Source of the DNA: Endomicrobium sp. | GTDB taxonomy: Bacteria; Elusimicrobiota; Endomicrobiia; Endomicrobiales; Endomicrobiaceae | Reading direction: 5' to 3' | Assembly (NCBI GenBank): GCA_031283985.1 | Contig: JAITAQ010000012.1 | Location: 1 to 18,938, forward strand | DNA: 18,938 bases | Part shown: piece after piece, positions 8,140-16,533 of the stretch | How positions within the stretch are numbered: the stretch's first letter is position 1 | Layout of the letters: every line of letters starts with the position of its first letter | Notes under the pieces: generated by a model | Told to the model about the DNA's origin: nothing | The model's input: only the letters and a program-made list of their open reading frames with translations | Databases searched by the model: none | Made by a program: the position numbers and the translations under genes

Positions 8140-8209
8140 TAATTCTGTAAAATGACACAAAACAATATGTATGTTTTTCTATTTTATTTCTTTCGCACAT
8201 TTATTGTAG

Positions 8210-8221
8210 TATAATTATAAT
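8210..8221 (+). promoter_or_regulatory. Candidate internal promoter before uxuB (two adjacent TATAAT boxes)
   Basis: The 94-base gap between kdgK and uxuB is the widest in the operon and contains two head-to-tail TATAAT hexamers at 8210-8215 and 8216-8221. No good -35 box lies 16-18 bases upstream (TTTCTT at 8187-8192 is weak). The second box is too close to the gene to be useful. Only the first is a plausible internal promoter. Confidence 0.3.
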
Positions 8222-8233
8222 TAAGGAGGGGAT

Positions 8234-9067
8234 ATGGAATGGAACAATAAAGTGGCTGTTATAACTGGAGCAGGTGGTGTGCTTCTTGGCGCTTATGCGA
8301 AAGAATTAGCTTCAAAAGGTGTTAAAATAGCAGTTTTAAGCAGAAGCTTTGAACATGCTCAACACACCGCAGATGAAATTAGAACTGCGGGAAACACTGC
8401 AAAGGCGTACGCGTGCGATGTTCTTGATAAAGAAAATCTTATCAAAATAGAAAAACAGATATATGAAGATTTTGGACAGTATCACATCCTTATTAATGGA
8501 GCCGGCGGTAATATGCCAAATGCCAGTACCACAAATGAAACCTTTAGCGTTGAAGATTTGAATAACAGTAGTACTTGTTCTTTTTTTGATATTGATTCAA
8601 ATGAAATATCAAAAGTTTTCTCAATAAATTTTCTTGGGGCGTTCATTGTTTCACAAGTTTTTGCAAAACGTATGCTTGGAATAAAGGGTGCCACAATTAT
8701 AAATTTTTCAAGCATGGCGGCACAAAATCCAATGACTAAAGTTGTTGGTTACAGCGCGGCGAAAGCAGCGATTGACAATCTTACCAAATGGTTGGCTGTG
8801 CATTTTGCAGAACAAGGATTGCGAGTAAATGCTGTAGCCCCTGGATTTTTTATCACTAATCAAAACCGCACACTTTTAACAAATCCTGACGGGTCTCTTA
8901 CGAAAAGATCACATAAAATTATTAACCATACGCCTATGAAACGGTTTGGTGAAGCGCGTGATTTGTTTGGCGCGCTCTCATGGCTTTGCGACGAGGATGC
9001 CTCAGGTTTTGTTACTGGCAGTATTATTGATGTGGATGGTGGATTTCACTCATATTCTGGCGTATAA
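8234..9067 (+). CDS. uxuB: D-fructuronate reductase, SDR type (mannonate oxidoreductase)
   Basis: Reduces D-fructuronate to D-mannonate with NAD(P)H, the second cytoplasmic step of glucuronate breakdown. It is a classical short-chain dehydrogenase, not the unrelated long polyol-type UxuB of E. coli. The cofactor motif TGAGGVLLG is at 11-19, CDV at 61-63, NGAGGN at 88-93, the active site has S159/S160, Y173 and K177 (YSAAK), and the VNAVAPGF segment is at 198-205. A 20-residue asparagine- and serine-rich insert (about 98-120) follows NGAGGN, as in SDR-type fructuronate reductases. Length 277 is as expected. AGGAGG at 8224-8229 is close to the ATG (4 bases). Substrate assignment rests on context; sequence alone shows only an SDR of this subgroup. 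Confidence 0.88.
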   Translation: MEWNNKVAVITGAGGVLLGAYAKELASKGVKIAVLSRSFEHAQHTADEIRTAGNTAKAYACDVLDKENLIKIEKQIYEDFGQYHILINGAGGNMPNASTTNETFSVEDLNNSSTCSFFDIDSNEISKVFSINFLGAFIVSQVFAKRMLGIKGATIINFSSMAAQNPMTKVVGYSAAKAAIDNLTKWLAVHFAEQGLRVNAVAPGFFITNQNRTLLTNPDGSLTKRSHKIINHTPMKRFGEARDLFGALSWLCDEDASGFVTGSIIDVDGGFHSYSGV

Positions 9068-9088
9068 AAAAAAGACGAGGGAGGAATC

Positions 9089-10507
9089 ATGAAAAAATTT
9101 CTTGATAAAGATTTTTTACTTTCTACAGAAACTGCAAAAGAACTTTTTCACAAATATGCGTCAAAAAAACCTATCTTAGATTATCATTGTCATATTGATC
9201 CCAAAGAAATTGCATGCGACACACAGTTTGAAAATATAAGTCAGGTGTGGCTTGGCGGAGATCATTACAAGTGGCGTATAATGCGATCTAACGGCGTGGA
9301 TGAAAAATATATTACAGGCAACGCTCCGGATAGAGAAAAATTTCAAAAGTGGGCGGAAACCGTTGAACGAGCAATCGGTAGTCCTGTTTATCACTGGAGT
9401 TATCTTGAACTTAAAAGGTATTTTGGTTACGAAGGAGTTTTAAACAGCAAAACTGCAGAGGAAGTGTGGATGTTATGCAACACGAAATTGCATGAAAAAT
9501 CAATGTCTGTGCGAGGATTGATAAAACAGTCTGGCGTTACATTGATTTGCACTACCGATGATCCTATTGATGCTCTTGAATGGCATAAAAAAATCAAAGA
9601 AGATAAATCTTTTGATGTGCAAGTGCTTCCCGCTTGGCGTCCGGATAAAATGTTAAATATAGAACAATCATCCTTTGTGGATTATATCGATCAGCTTTCA
9701 AAAGTAAGTGGCATCAATATTACTTCTTTTGCAGCATTAAAGGAAGCTTTCCAGAAAAGATTAGCATTTTTCATTTCTTTGGGTTGTCGCGCGACTGACC
9801 ATGCTCCTGAATATATTATGTATGCACCTTCTTCTGAAGATGAAATAGAAAAAATATTTGCAAAAAGATTAAAAGGGAATGTTCTTACTAAAGAAGAAGA
9901 ATTGAAATATAAATTTGCTTTTATGCTTTTTGCCGGAAAAGAGTATTCGCACAATGATCTTGTTATGGAACTGCATTATGGTTGTAAACGCAATAATAAT
10001 ACGGCTGTGTTTGATAAGCTTGGACCAAATACGGGGCATGACTGCATAAGTAATTTTGCTCCCAGCGCGCAAATAACAGATTTCCTTAATGCTCTTGATT
10101 CTACAGATCAACTGCCAAAAACAATAATATATAGCTTAAACCCTAACGACAATGCTATTATAGGATCCATTTTGGGTTGTTTTCAAAATAGCTCTGCTTT
10201 AAGTAAAATACAGCAAGGATCAGCATGGTGGTTTAATGATCACAAAACAGGGATAACCGAACAGCTGACCTCTCTCGCCAATTTAGATATCTTAAGTAAC
10301 TTTGTTGGCATGCTCACTGATTCGCGAAGTTTCTTGTCCTATACAAGACACGAATATTTCAGACGCATACTCTGTAACTTAATAGGCGGTTGGGTTGAAA
10401 ACGGAGAATATCCTTATGATATTAAAATTCTTTCCAAAATAATTTCCGATATTTCTTATGACAATGCTGTTCGTTATTTTAAGTTTAAACTTCAAACTTC
10501 AAACTAA
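9089..10507 (+). CDS. uxaC: Glucuronate (uronate) isomerase
   Basis: Isomerises D-glucuronate to D-fructuronate (and galacturonate to tagaturonate), the first cytoplasmic step of the pathway. It belongs to the amidohydrolase superfamily. The N-terminal metal-binding H33-x-H35 is in LDYHCHIDPKEIA, followed by the typical WLGGDHYKWRIMRSNG (54-69), TTDDP at 155-159 and AWRPDK at 182-187. The C-terminus carries the family block MLTDSRSFLSYTRHEYFRR. Length 472 is usual. GGAGG at 9080-9084 precedes the ATG closely, 21 bases after uxuB. No genes of the galacturonate branch (uxaA, uxaB) are in the window, so glucuronate is the likely physiological substrate. Confidence 0.96.
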   Translation: MKKFLDKDFLLSTETAKELFHKYASKKPILDYHCHIDPKEIACDTQFENISQVWLGGDHYKWRIMRSNGVDEKYITGNAPDREKFQKWAETVERAIGSPVYHWSYLELKRYFGYEGVLNSKTAEEVWMLCNTKLHEKSMSVRGLIKQSGVTLICTTDDPIDALEWHKKIKEDKSFDVQVLPAWRPDKMLNIEQSSFVDYIDQLSKVSGINITSFAALKEAFQKRLAFFISLGCRATDHAPEYIMYAPSSEDEIEKIFAKRLKGNVLTKEEELKYKFAFMLFAGKEYSHNDLVMELHYGCKRNNNTAVFDKLGPNTGHDCISNFAPSAQITDFLNALDSTDQLPKTIIYSLNPNDNAIIGSILGCFQNSSALSKIQQGSAWWFNDHKTGITEQLTSLANLDILSNFVGMLTDSRSFLSYTRHEYFRRILCNLIGGWVENGEYPYDIKILSKIISDISYDNAVRYFKFKLQTSN

Positions 10508-10551
10508 CACAATACAATTTAAGAATGAAAGGGTTTTATTATAGAATCATT

Positions 10552-10561
10552 GGGGGGGGGG
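10552..10561 (+). repeat. G10 homopolymer at the ribosome-binding position of exuT
   Basis: Ten consecutive G residues end 5 bases before the exuT start codon, exactly where a Shine-Dalgarno sequence should be, and no other purine-rich site is nearby. Runs of this length are prone to slippage and to sequencing error. A length change would alter the spacing or strength of the ribosome site, not the reading frame. Confidence 0.6.
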
Positions 10562-10566
10562 ATTAA

Positions 10567-11982
10567 ATGCTGCAAAGTAAAAATATTTTAGCGCCCGATA
10601 CAGTAAATGCCAAAATGACCAATTATAGATGGATTATTTGCGCATTACTTTTTTTTGCCACTACTATAAATTATGTAGATAGGCAGGTATTAAGTTTATT
10701 GCAGCCATATCTGGCAGAAAAATTTAATTGGACGTATAGCAATTATGCCGATATCACCGCAACTTTTCAGTTCTGTTATATGATAGCTGTGCTTTTTGCA
10801 GGCAATTTTATAGACAAGATCGGAACTAAAAAAGGTTATATATGGGCTTTAATATTATGGTCAATAGGCGCCTGTATCCATTCGCTTGCAAATGAGATAG
10901 GCATGATGCTTTCTCCTATACTTTCCTTTTTTGGTATAGTCCTGCCAGTATCCGTAATAGGTTTTATGTTTGCCAGATTTGTTCTCGGTGTAGGCGAGGC
11001 AGGAAATTTTCCAGCAGCGATTAAAACAACAGCAGAATGGTTTCCTAAAAAAGAACGTTCTCTTTCGACCGGCATTTTTAACTCTGGGGCTAATATTGGA
11101 GCACTTGTTGCTCCTCTTAGCGTGCCGTTGATATCGCAATATTTCGGTTGGGAATATACGTTTGTTATAGTGGGAGCGATAGGGTTTGTATGGTTAATTT
11201 TTTGGCAATATTATTATGATAGCCCTAAAAAGCTTTTGGGAAAAGGCAAAATAAATAAAGAAGAATATAATTATATTCACAGCGATGTTGAAGAACAATC
11301 TAGTGAAGATGATGTTAAAAAGGAAAATTGTGAAAATAGAATCAAATGGTTTTCGCTTCTAAAATACAGGCAAGCATGGTCATACATATTAGGCAAATTT
11401 CTTACGGATGGAGTTTGGTGGTTTTTTCTCTTTTGGTTGCCGTCTTTTCTCAAATCATACTATGGTATAGTGGGTACGCAGATTATGTTGCCTCTGACAG
11501 TAGTATATACTATGACGATGCTAGGCAGTGTGGGAGGAGGGTGGTTGCCTGCTTATTTCGCTAAGAATATTAAAAAAGATATCTATTCCGCTCGCATGAC
11601 AGCTATGATGGTCATAGCGCTTTTCCCTCTAACGGTCCTATTTGTGCAGGTTTTGAGTGGTATTAGCTATTGGTGTCCTATTTTTTTAATAGGGATTGGG
11701 ACATCGGCGCATCAAGCATGGTCGGCAAATCTTTATACAACGGTTTCTGATATGTTCCCTAAAAAAGTAGTGGCTTCAATGATTGGGATTGGTACTGCCG
11801 CTGGCGGACTCGCTGGTATATTAGTTTCTAAAATAGCGGGTTGGTTGTTTGATTATTATGGCACGTCTGGGCATATTGAAAGAGGGTACGCGATTATGTT
11901 TGTTTTTTGTGCAATTGCTTATTTATTGGCATGGTGCATAATGAAGTTATTAGTGCCTCGGTTTAAACCTATAAAACTATAA
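10567..11982 (+). CDS. exuT: Hexuronate (D-glucuronate) MFS transporter
   Basis: An inner-membrane proton symporter of the anion:cation symporter branch of the major facilitator superfamily, probably importing D-glucuronate for the enzymes encoded upstream. The 471-residue protein has about 12 hydrophobic segments. Conserved landmarks are INYVDRQVLSLLQPYL (34-49), the loop D-x-x-G motif FIDKIGTKKG (81-90), and RFVLGVGEAGNFPAAIK in the fourth to fifth helix region. A hydrophilic, acidic central loop (about 220-265) follows helix 6. The start uses the G10 tract as ribosome site. An alternative ATG at residue 17 lacks one. It is the last gene of the operon, 59 bases after uxaC; no hairpin terminator is evident after it. 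Exact hexuronate specificity is inferred from context. Confidence 0.9.
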   Translation: MLQSKNILAPDTVNAKMTNYRWIICALLFFATTINYVDRQVLSLLQPYLAEKFNWTYSNYADITATFQFCYMIAVLFAGNFIDKIGTKKGYIWALILWSIGACIHSLANEIGMMLSPILSFFGIVLPVSVIGFMFARFVLGVGEAGNFPAAIKTTAEWFPKKERSLSTGIFNSGANIGALVAPLSVPLISQYFGWEYTFVIVGAIGFVWLIFWQYYYDSPKKLLGKGKINKEEYNYIHSDVEEQSSEDDVKKENCENRIKWFSLLKYRQAWSYILGKFLTDGVWWFFLFWLPSFLKSYYGIVGTQIMLPLTVVYTMTMLGSVGGGWLPAYFAKNIKKDIYSARMTAMMVIALFPLTVLFVQVLSGISYWCPIFLIGIGTSAHQAWSANLYTTVSDMFPKKVVASMIGIGTAAGGLAGILVSKIAGWLFDYYGTSGHIERGYAIMFVFCAIAYLLAWCIMKLLVPRFKPIKL

Positions 11983-12356
11983 TTTTGTGGCAAACTTTTT
12001 ATCCAAAGTAAATAGAAAGGAAATGTTGTATTGTAAATGCAATATAGGGTTGACTTTTTAAAGAACTATTTATGAGAAAAGCGAAAGACTTTCTATACTA
12101 TGTAACGAACTTACAAGATATTACGCAGAGGCAATCGAAGATTTAACAGAGTATTATAAAATGGCTATCAAAATTTGGTATCAAAAAGTAGAATAGAGAG
12201 GAAAACAACGCGCATAACCAAGCCAGCCGCATATGCTGCAAAGTGACATAAATTTTGTAACGTGTAATCCGTTATTATAGTAGTTCCATCTAGTTTCTTC
12301 GTTTAGAATGTCGCAGGCATGTAAATATCTATATAGAAAGAGGATTTTCTATAAAT
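11983..12356. other. Intergenic region with decayed coding traces
   Basis: There is no intact gene between exuT and 12356. One plus-strand segment (12062-12196) is open for 44 codons and ends EYYKMAIKIWYQKVE before a TAG. It has coding-like composition but no start or ribosome site, and lies between stops, so it looks like the tail of a lost gene. A minus-strand frame is also open over about 12190-12340, but I recognise nothing in it. TTGACT at 12050-12055 has no matching -10 box. Function, if any, is unknown. Confidence 0.4.
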
Positions 12357-12726
12357 ATGAAAAAATTGATTTCAGTAGCATTAGCCATATGTCTTATTTA
12401 CAAGTAGCGTACCACCGCCAGTAGTAGTAGCAGAAGCAAACGTCTTGACGGATTTTGTTTGGTGTGTGGGTTATTTACAGTTGTAACCTACCCAATTCAG
12501 AGCTAATATTGGGATGTAAGAATGGCATAAGCAAGAGCGGCTAAGGAAAGTTGCGAGAAAAAACAGACCAATCCTGATCCTAAAAAAGTTCCTGTAATAA
12601 GACAAACGCTTACGATGACATGTAGTCGTGAAGCTATTGATGCGGCAAGAGTTGATATGCACTATTGGCAGATTGTCGTAGGAATGAAGCGGATAGAAAA
12701 GCTAAAGCTAGTTATCCGTTGGCTAT
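12357..12726 (+). pseudogene. Decayed gene for a small secreted protein (family not recognised)
   Basis: An ATG 13 bases after GAGG (12340-12343) opens MKKLISVALAICL, a typical signal-peptide start, but a TAG follows four codons later. Shifting the frame by one base restores the end of a signal peptide and mature start, TSSVPPPVVVAEANV, then further stops appear. A third frame gives an open C-terminal part from about 12534 to a TAG at 12726, with AAKESCEKKQTNPDPKK, VPVIRQTLTMTCSREAIDAA and RVDMHYWQIVVGMKR. Several indels are needed to join them. The cysteines and signal peptide point to an exported protein of about 110-120 residues. I do not recognise the family. Confidence 0.45.
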
Positions 12727-12743
12727 AGAGGAGAAAACTAAAG

Positions 12744-12925
12744 TTGACATTAGTTGCAGCATTAATTGTCTCGTCTGCGCCGGCTTATGCTAACATGAAT
12801 AAGGGCAGTGTGTGTTTTTCAGTAAAAGCCTGGACTGCAGTATAAAAATATTCCTATAGCTAAAAGACATGTATATCAGCAGCAGGAGTGATGGTGGGAG
12901 TAGTATTATAGGTAGGAGTTTTTAA
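12744..12925 (+). pseudogene. Second decayed or minimal signal-peptide ORF
   Basis: After GAGGAG at 12728-12733, a TTG at 12744 starts a 33-codon frame, TLVAALIVSSAPAYAN followed by MNKGSVCFSVKAWTAV and TAA at 12843-12845. The first part is a good signal peptide with an AYA-N cleavage site. Beyond the stop, the same frame continues with the hydrophobic stretch ISAAGVMVGVVL before the next TAG, which suggests a longer, membrane-anchored or exported protein broken by stops. It overlaps an alternative frame running on from the preceding remnant. A functional 33-residue peptide cannot be excluded. Family not recognised. Confidence 0.35.
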
Positions 12926-13930
12926 TTAATAATTCTTACCCTCCATAGCTTGCAATGCTTTAATTCTTTTTTCAATAGGCGGATGCGTTGCAAAGAGTCC
13001 TGAAACTTTTGCAAAAAGTGAATTTTGTTTGTTTTTAGCTAGAGGATTTGCAATACACATCGGTGACATTGTTTGTTTATCGCTTAGATTTTTAACTGTT
13101 GAGTGTCCAGATATTTTTTGCAATGCAACTATCAATCCTTGAGGGTTTCTAGTTATCAAAGCTGCCGTAGCGTCAGCTTGATATTCTCTTGTCCTTGATA
13201 CTGCTAGTTTTATCAACGGAGCTACTAAATATCCATATACATAAAGAGATATAGCCAAAACAAATAGAAATATCTGTATTGCGTTGTTATTATTTTTAGA
13301 GTTTCTTGACGATCTTGTAATAAGTGCTGTACGCAATAGTATTTCTGCAATTGCAGTTGCAAAACTTATGCATACAATCATTATAAGCATTAGGCGAATG
13401 TCTCTATTGCCGATATGCGACATTTCGTGTGCGATAACACCTTCAAGCTCAGATTTTTCTAGATTATTAATAATGCCTTTGGTTAGAACAACGTAAGAGT
13501 GCTGAGGGTCTCTTCCTGTGGCAAAAGCGTTGAGTCCTTCATCATTTATTGAATAAACTTTAGGTATTGGAAGCCCTGCTGCTATGGCAATATTTTCAAC
13601 AATCATCACAGCTTCAGGAGCATTTTGTTTTGTAAGTTCAACGGCGCTGACTGCTGATAAAATAAAAGATTGTCCTGCATAATAACTTATCAGAATCCAG
13701 AAAATTGCAAGGATAGAAATTATTGGAATAATATATATAGCTATCTCATTGGCAACTGCAAAAGTTGAAAGATTATGTGCAGTCAAGCTTCTGTTTGAAA
13801 CTTTTATGAAGCTTACAAACAACAAGCACAAATAAACCAACCCTGCAAGTGTTAGCGGAAACAGAATAATAAGCAGTATTGTCTTTTTTGTATTTGATTC
13901 TATAAAATCGTAAGTAGTTATCTTTGTCAT
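12926..13930 (-). CDS. htpX: HtpX-like M48 zinc metalloprotease
   Basis: An inner-membrane protease of family M48 with its active site in the cytoplasm; HtpX proteins remove misfolded membrane proteins. Two N-terminal membrane segments lie at about 18-42 and 62-92, followed by the zinc motif HEMSH at 168-172 in VIAHEMSHIGNRD, two more hydrophobic segments (about 180-203 and 217-240), and the third zinc ligand E249 in REYQADATA. The C-terminal THPPIEKRIKAL block is present. At 334 residues it is longer than typical HtpX (about 290), mainly in the N-terminus, and so resembles the form paired with LemA. It starts 6 bases after the lemA stop with no good ribosome site, so translation is probably coupled to lemA. 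Confidence 0.92.
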   Translation of the reverse strand: MTKITTYDFIESNTKKTILLIILFPLTLAGLVYLCLLFVSFIKVSNRSLTAHNLSTFAVANEIAIYIIPIISILAIFWILISYYAGQSFILSAVSAVELTKQNAPEAVMIVENIAIAAGLPIPKVYSINDEGLNAFATGRDPQHSYVVLTKGIINNLEKSELEGVIAHEMSHIGNRDIRLMLIMIVCISFATAIAEILLRTALITRSSRNSKNNNNAIQIFLFVLAISLYVYGYLVAPLIKLAVSRTREYQADATAALITRNPQGLIVALQKISGHSTVKNLSDKQTMSPMCIANPLAKNKQNSLFAKVSGLFATHPPIEKRIKALQAMEGKNY

Positions 13931-13936
13931 AGTAAA

Positions 13937-14503
13937 TTAAAAAGAAACCTTAACAGGTTTTTTTGCTTCTTGCTCGCTCTCGTTAAGTTTAAAGAATTCT
14001 TGTTTTGCAAACTCAAAGGCTCTGCCTATTGCGTTACTTGGAAACATATCAAGTTTTGTGTTTAAAGATAAAACGTTTGAATTATAAAACCTGCGGCTTG
14101 CTTGTATTTTGTTTTCGGTATCAGTAAGTTCTCTCTGCAGTTCCAAAAAGTTTTGATTTGCTTTTAGATTTGGGTAGTTCTCCGATAATGCAAAAAGAGA
14201 TTTCAATGTTCCCGACAAAGCATTTTCCGCTTGAGACTTGCTTGATATGTCTTCAGTTGCCGAAATAGCTGCATTTCTTGCTTTTATGACTGCGTCTAAA
14301 GTGTTTTTTTCATGTGTAGCGTATCCTTTTACTGTTTCAACAAGGTTTGGAATTAAGTTGTATCTGCGTTTCATTTGTACTTCTATATCGCTCCATGCTT
14401 CTTTTACTCTGTTTTTAAGTGTCACCAACTTGTTATAAGTTGCAAGGATATAAGTTCCCGCAAGAATAATCAAAACGATAACAACCAAAAGCACTGTGTA
14501 CAT
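13937..14503 (-). CDS. lemA: LemA family membrane protein
   Basis: A small membrane protein with one N-terminal transmembrane segment (about 3-22) and a long helical cytoplasmic or periplasmic domain. The family hallmark YNKLVTLKNRVKEAWSDIEV lies just after the membrane segment, followed by QMKRRYNLIPNLVETVKGYA. ARNAA and the ENYPNLKANQNFLELQREL block complete the LemA pattern. Length 188 is typical. The biochemical role of LemA is not settled; it is very often encoded next to an HtpX-type protease, as here. AGGAG (14511-14515 on the complementary strand) is 7 bases before the ATG. The gene begins 13 bases after the stop of the upstream sulfatase-family gene, so the three are probably one transcript. 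Confidence 0.93.
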   Translation of the reverse strand: MYTVLLVVIVLIILAGTYILATYNKLVTLKNRVKEAWSDIEVQMKRRYNLIPNLVETVKGYATHEKNTLDAVIKARNAAISATEDISSKSQAENALSGTLKSLFALSENYPNLKANQNFLELQRELTDTENKIQASRRFYNSNVLSLNTKLDMFPSNAIGRAFEFAKQEFFKLNESEQEAKKPVKVSF

Positions 14504-14516
14504 TTTTTATCTCCTA

Positions 14517-16496
14517 TTATTTTTGATTTATATACATGTCTGAAGCCGATATAGTTTTCTTATAGTATTCTAACATAAAATTGTGATCATCAGTTGGCTC
14601 CGTTATAGAAAGTATTTTAGATTTTAAGTCAAAATTAAAATATAAAATTTCTCCATTTTCTATGTTAAATAAGACAGCTTTATCTCTTGATAATATGAAA
14701 CCGTTGTTGTTAAACGCTATATGGCTTTTGTCTTTGTCCAACATGCTTATTCCTGAAGCTATATACTCTACTTGTGAAAGTGACAAATCGTAAAGAGTTG
14801 GTGCTATATCAATATGGCATGCTGCGATATTTGCATCAATTTTTTTCTTCAATTTCTCGGGTACATATAAATACATCGGAACCGCGTATCTTTTAAAAAG
14901 TTCTTCAGGACCAAAAGCTTTAACTTCTCTAAGGTTATGGTCGCCTGTTATAACAACTATAGTGGTATCCCTAAGTTCAGAATTTTTTATAATATCCAAA
15001 AATTTAGAGGCTTCCCTATTGGCAAATTGATAAGTTTCAAAAATTTTTTTAAGATGAGGTTCACCTGTCATCATGCGTTCAAGCTCTTTAGGAATTTCAA
15101 GTTTTAAAGGTTTATAATACGGAGGCGTTTTATAAGGAGGATGAGTTGCTGTGGACATTGCGTAAATAAATTGAGGTTTATTATTATTTTTCAGCTCTCT
15201 TAAAACAATTTCAAAAAACTGAGCGTCATTAATACCCCACTCGTGGCGATGTTCATTTTTTATAGAGCCTTCTCCATATATTTCGTCAAATCCTTGTGCT
15301 TTTAAAAAGCTTCCAATCCCACGCCAAAAGAGACTCCCTCCGTAAACAGCTTTTGTAACGTAACCTGACTTTTTAAAAGGCAAAATTAAAGAGCTTGAAA
15401 AATGTTTATATGCTTTAGGACTTTGGGTTACCTGAGTAGAAAAAGGTCTTTGAGGCATGTTAAGAATTGTTGATTCCAAACAATGTATTGTTATTATGCC
15501 TGCTGATAAAAAATTATACAAAACAAAATCTTCGTCAAAATGTTTCTTCAACTCTCCAAGTATATTAAATTTTTCGCTATTATACAAAACGGGAAGTTCC
15601 CCAAAACTTTCCAAAACTATAAAGACCACGTTTGGCTTTATCTTTTCGGCTTTAGTATTTTTAATTGATATTTTGCTAAATTTTGCTAAATTAATATCTT
15701 CCTTATCTAAACCAAATTTTTTCGCAATATTTATTTTATCTTTACTTTGTTCAGTTTTCGCTCGAATTGCATCTGCAATGGAGTGCGCTGCTGTTAATGC
15801 TATATTGTTTATGAATGAGTTTGTAGATATCTGTGCATGAAACTTTCCTAAAGGAAACATTGAAACCGTACCTCTTGCAAATAAAAATGTTATAAGTGGT
15901 ATTAAAATAACAATAAGTATTTTAACAAAAACATTCCAGTAAGAAAAATTTATAAGACGATGTATATTAAAAAGTTTTTTTGTTCTTATAGAAACCATTT
16001 TGCATATTATAAACCCGACTAAAATCAATGCGGGCAAAACTATATAAAAACGACAATCAGAGATAATTGTTTTTATCAAAGTAAAAGTGTCATCGTCAAA
16101 AAAATCAAATAATAATATATTTACGTGTTCTCCGAAACAAATATAAAAACCAAAATCAACGGCATTAGCTAAAGCTATTGATATGAAAGCAAGACAATAC
16201 CAAAGTTTTATAATGGATATTGTTTTTTTGAATAGCTTTAGGTTTCTTATCAACAAAAGAATCATAAAAATGAGAATCACAAAAGAATTTATATATGCTA
16301 AAATTGATAAATCAAAACGTAAACCTAGAACATATGCCTTAAATATGTTTCTAAAATGTCCAACCATCGGAATATTTTTGAAGTAAAAAAAGAAAAATGT
16401 TCTATAGAGGGTCATTGCTGCAAGCGCCGCTACATTTAACGGAATTATTTTAACTACGCAATCAATATAATTTTCAAAACTAAATTTTTTTGACAT
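14517..16496 (-). CDS. LTA synthase/phosphoglycerol transferase-like membrane sulfatase-family protein
   Basis: An inner-membrane protein of the alkaline-phosphatase superfamily, with about five N-terminal transmembrane segments (roughly 15-40, 62-84, 97-120, 150-168, 190-207) and a large extracytoplasmic catalytic domain from about 288. Visible site residues are E296 in NVVFIVLESFGE, the likely nucleophile T336 in AGIITIHCLE, WGINDAQFF (420-428), THPPY (451-455) and D519-H520 in ITGDHN. This matches the LTA-synthase-family group, whose members transfer phosphoglycerol (LtaS, OpgB/MdoB) or phosphoethanolamine to envelope polymers. Substrate cannot be told from sequence. At 659 residues it is full length. 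No Gram-positive teichoic genes are near; OpgB-like or other envelope decoration is more likely than lipoteichoic acid synthesis. First gene of the minus-strand operon with lemA and htpX. GAGG lies 12 bases upstream. Confidence 0.85.
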   Translation of the reverse strand: MSKKFSFENYIDCVVKIIPLNVAALAAMTLYRTFFFFYFKNIPMVGHFRNIFKAYVLGLRFDLSILAYINSFVILIFMILLLIRNLKLFKKTISIIKLWYCLAFISIALANAVDFGFYICFGEHVNILLFDFFDDDTFTLIKTIISDCRFYIVLPALILVGFIICKMVSIRTKKLFNIHRLINFSYWNVFVKILIVILIPLITFLFARGTVSMFPLGKFHAQISTNSFINNIALTAAHSIADAIRAKTEQSKDKINIAKKFGLDKEDINLAKFSKISIKNTKAEKIKPNVVFIVLESFGELPVLYNSEKFNILGELKKHFDEDFVLYNFLSAGIITIHCLESTILNMPQRPFSTQVTQSPKAYKHFSSSLILPFKKSGYVTKAVYGGSLFWRGIGSFLKAQGFDEIYGEGSIKNEHRHEWGINDAQFFEIVLRELKNNNKPQFIYAMSTATHPPYKTPPYYKPLKLEIPKELERMMTGEPHLKKIFETYQFANREASKFLDIIKNSELRDTTIVVITGDHNLREVKAFGPEELFKRYAVPMYLYVPEKLKKKIDANIAACHIDIAPTLYDLSLSQVEYIASGISMLDKDKSHIAFNNNGFILSRDKAVLFNIENGEILYFNFDLKSKILSITEPTDDHNFMLEYYKKTISASDMYINQK

Positions 16497-16533
16497 ATTT
16501 AAAAAAACCTCTTGTTGATTTTAGTAAAATAAT

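Noticed and set aside
12050..12078. TTGACT as a promoter in the inter-operon gap
   Set aside because: No acceptable -10 box at 16-18 bases; not called.
12190..12340. Minus-strand open stretch with NEETRWNYYNNGLHVTKF
   Set aside because: Open for about 50 codons but with no plausible start or family match; this can occur by chance in a decayed region, so not called as a gene.
15457..15840. 127-codon plus-strand open frame
   Set aside because: Antisense shadow of the membrane sulfatase-family gene, which has clear catalytic motifs.
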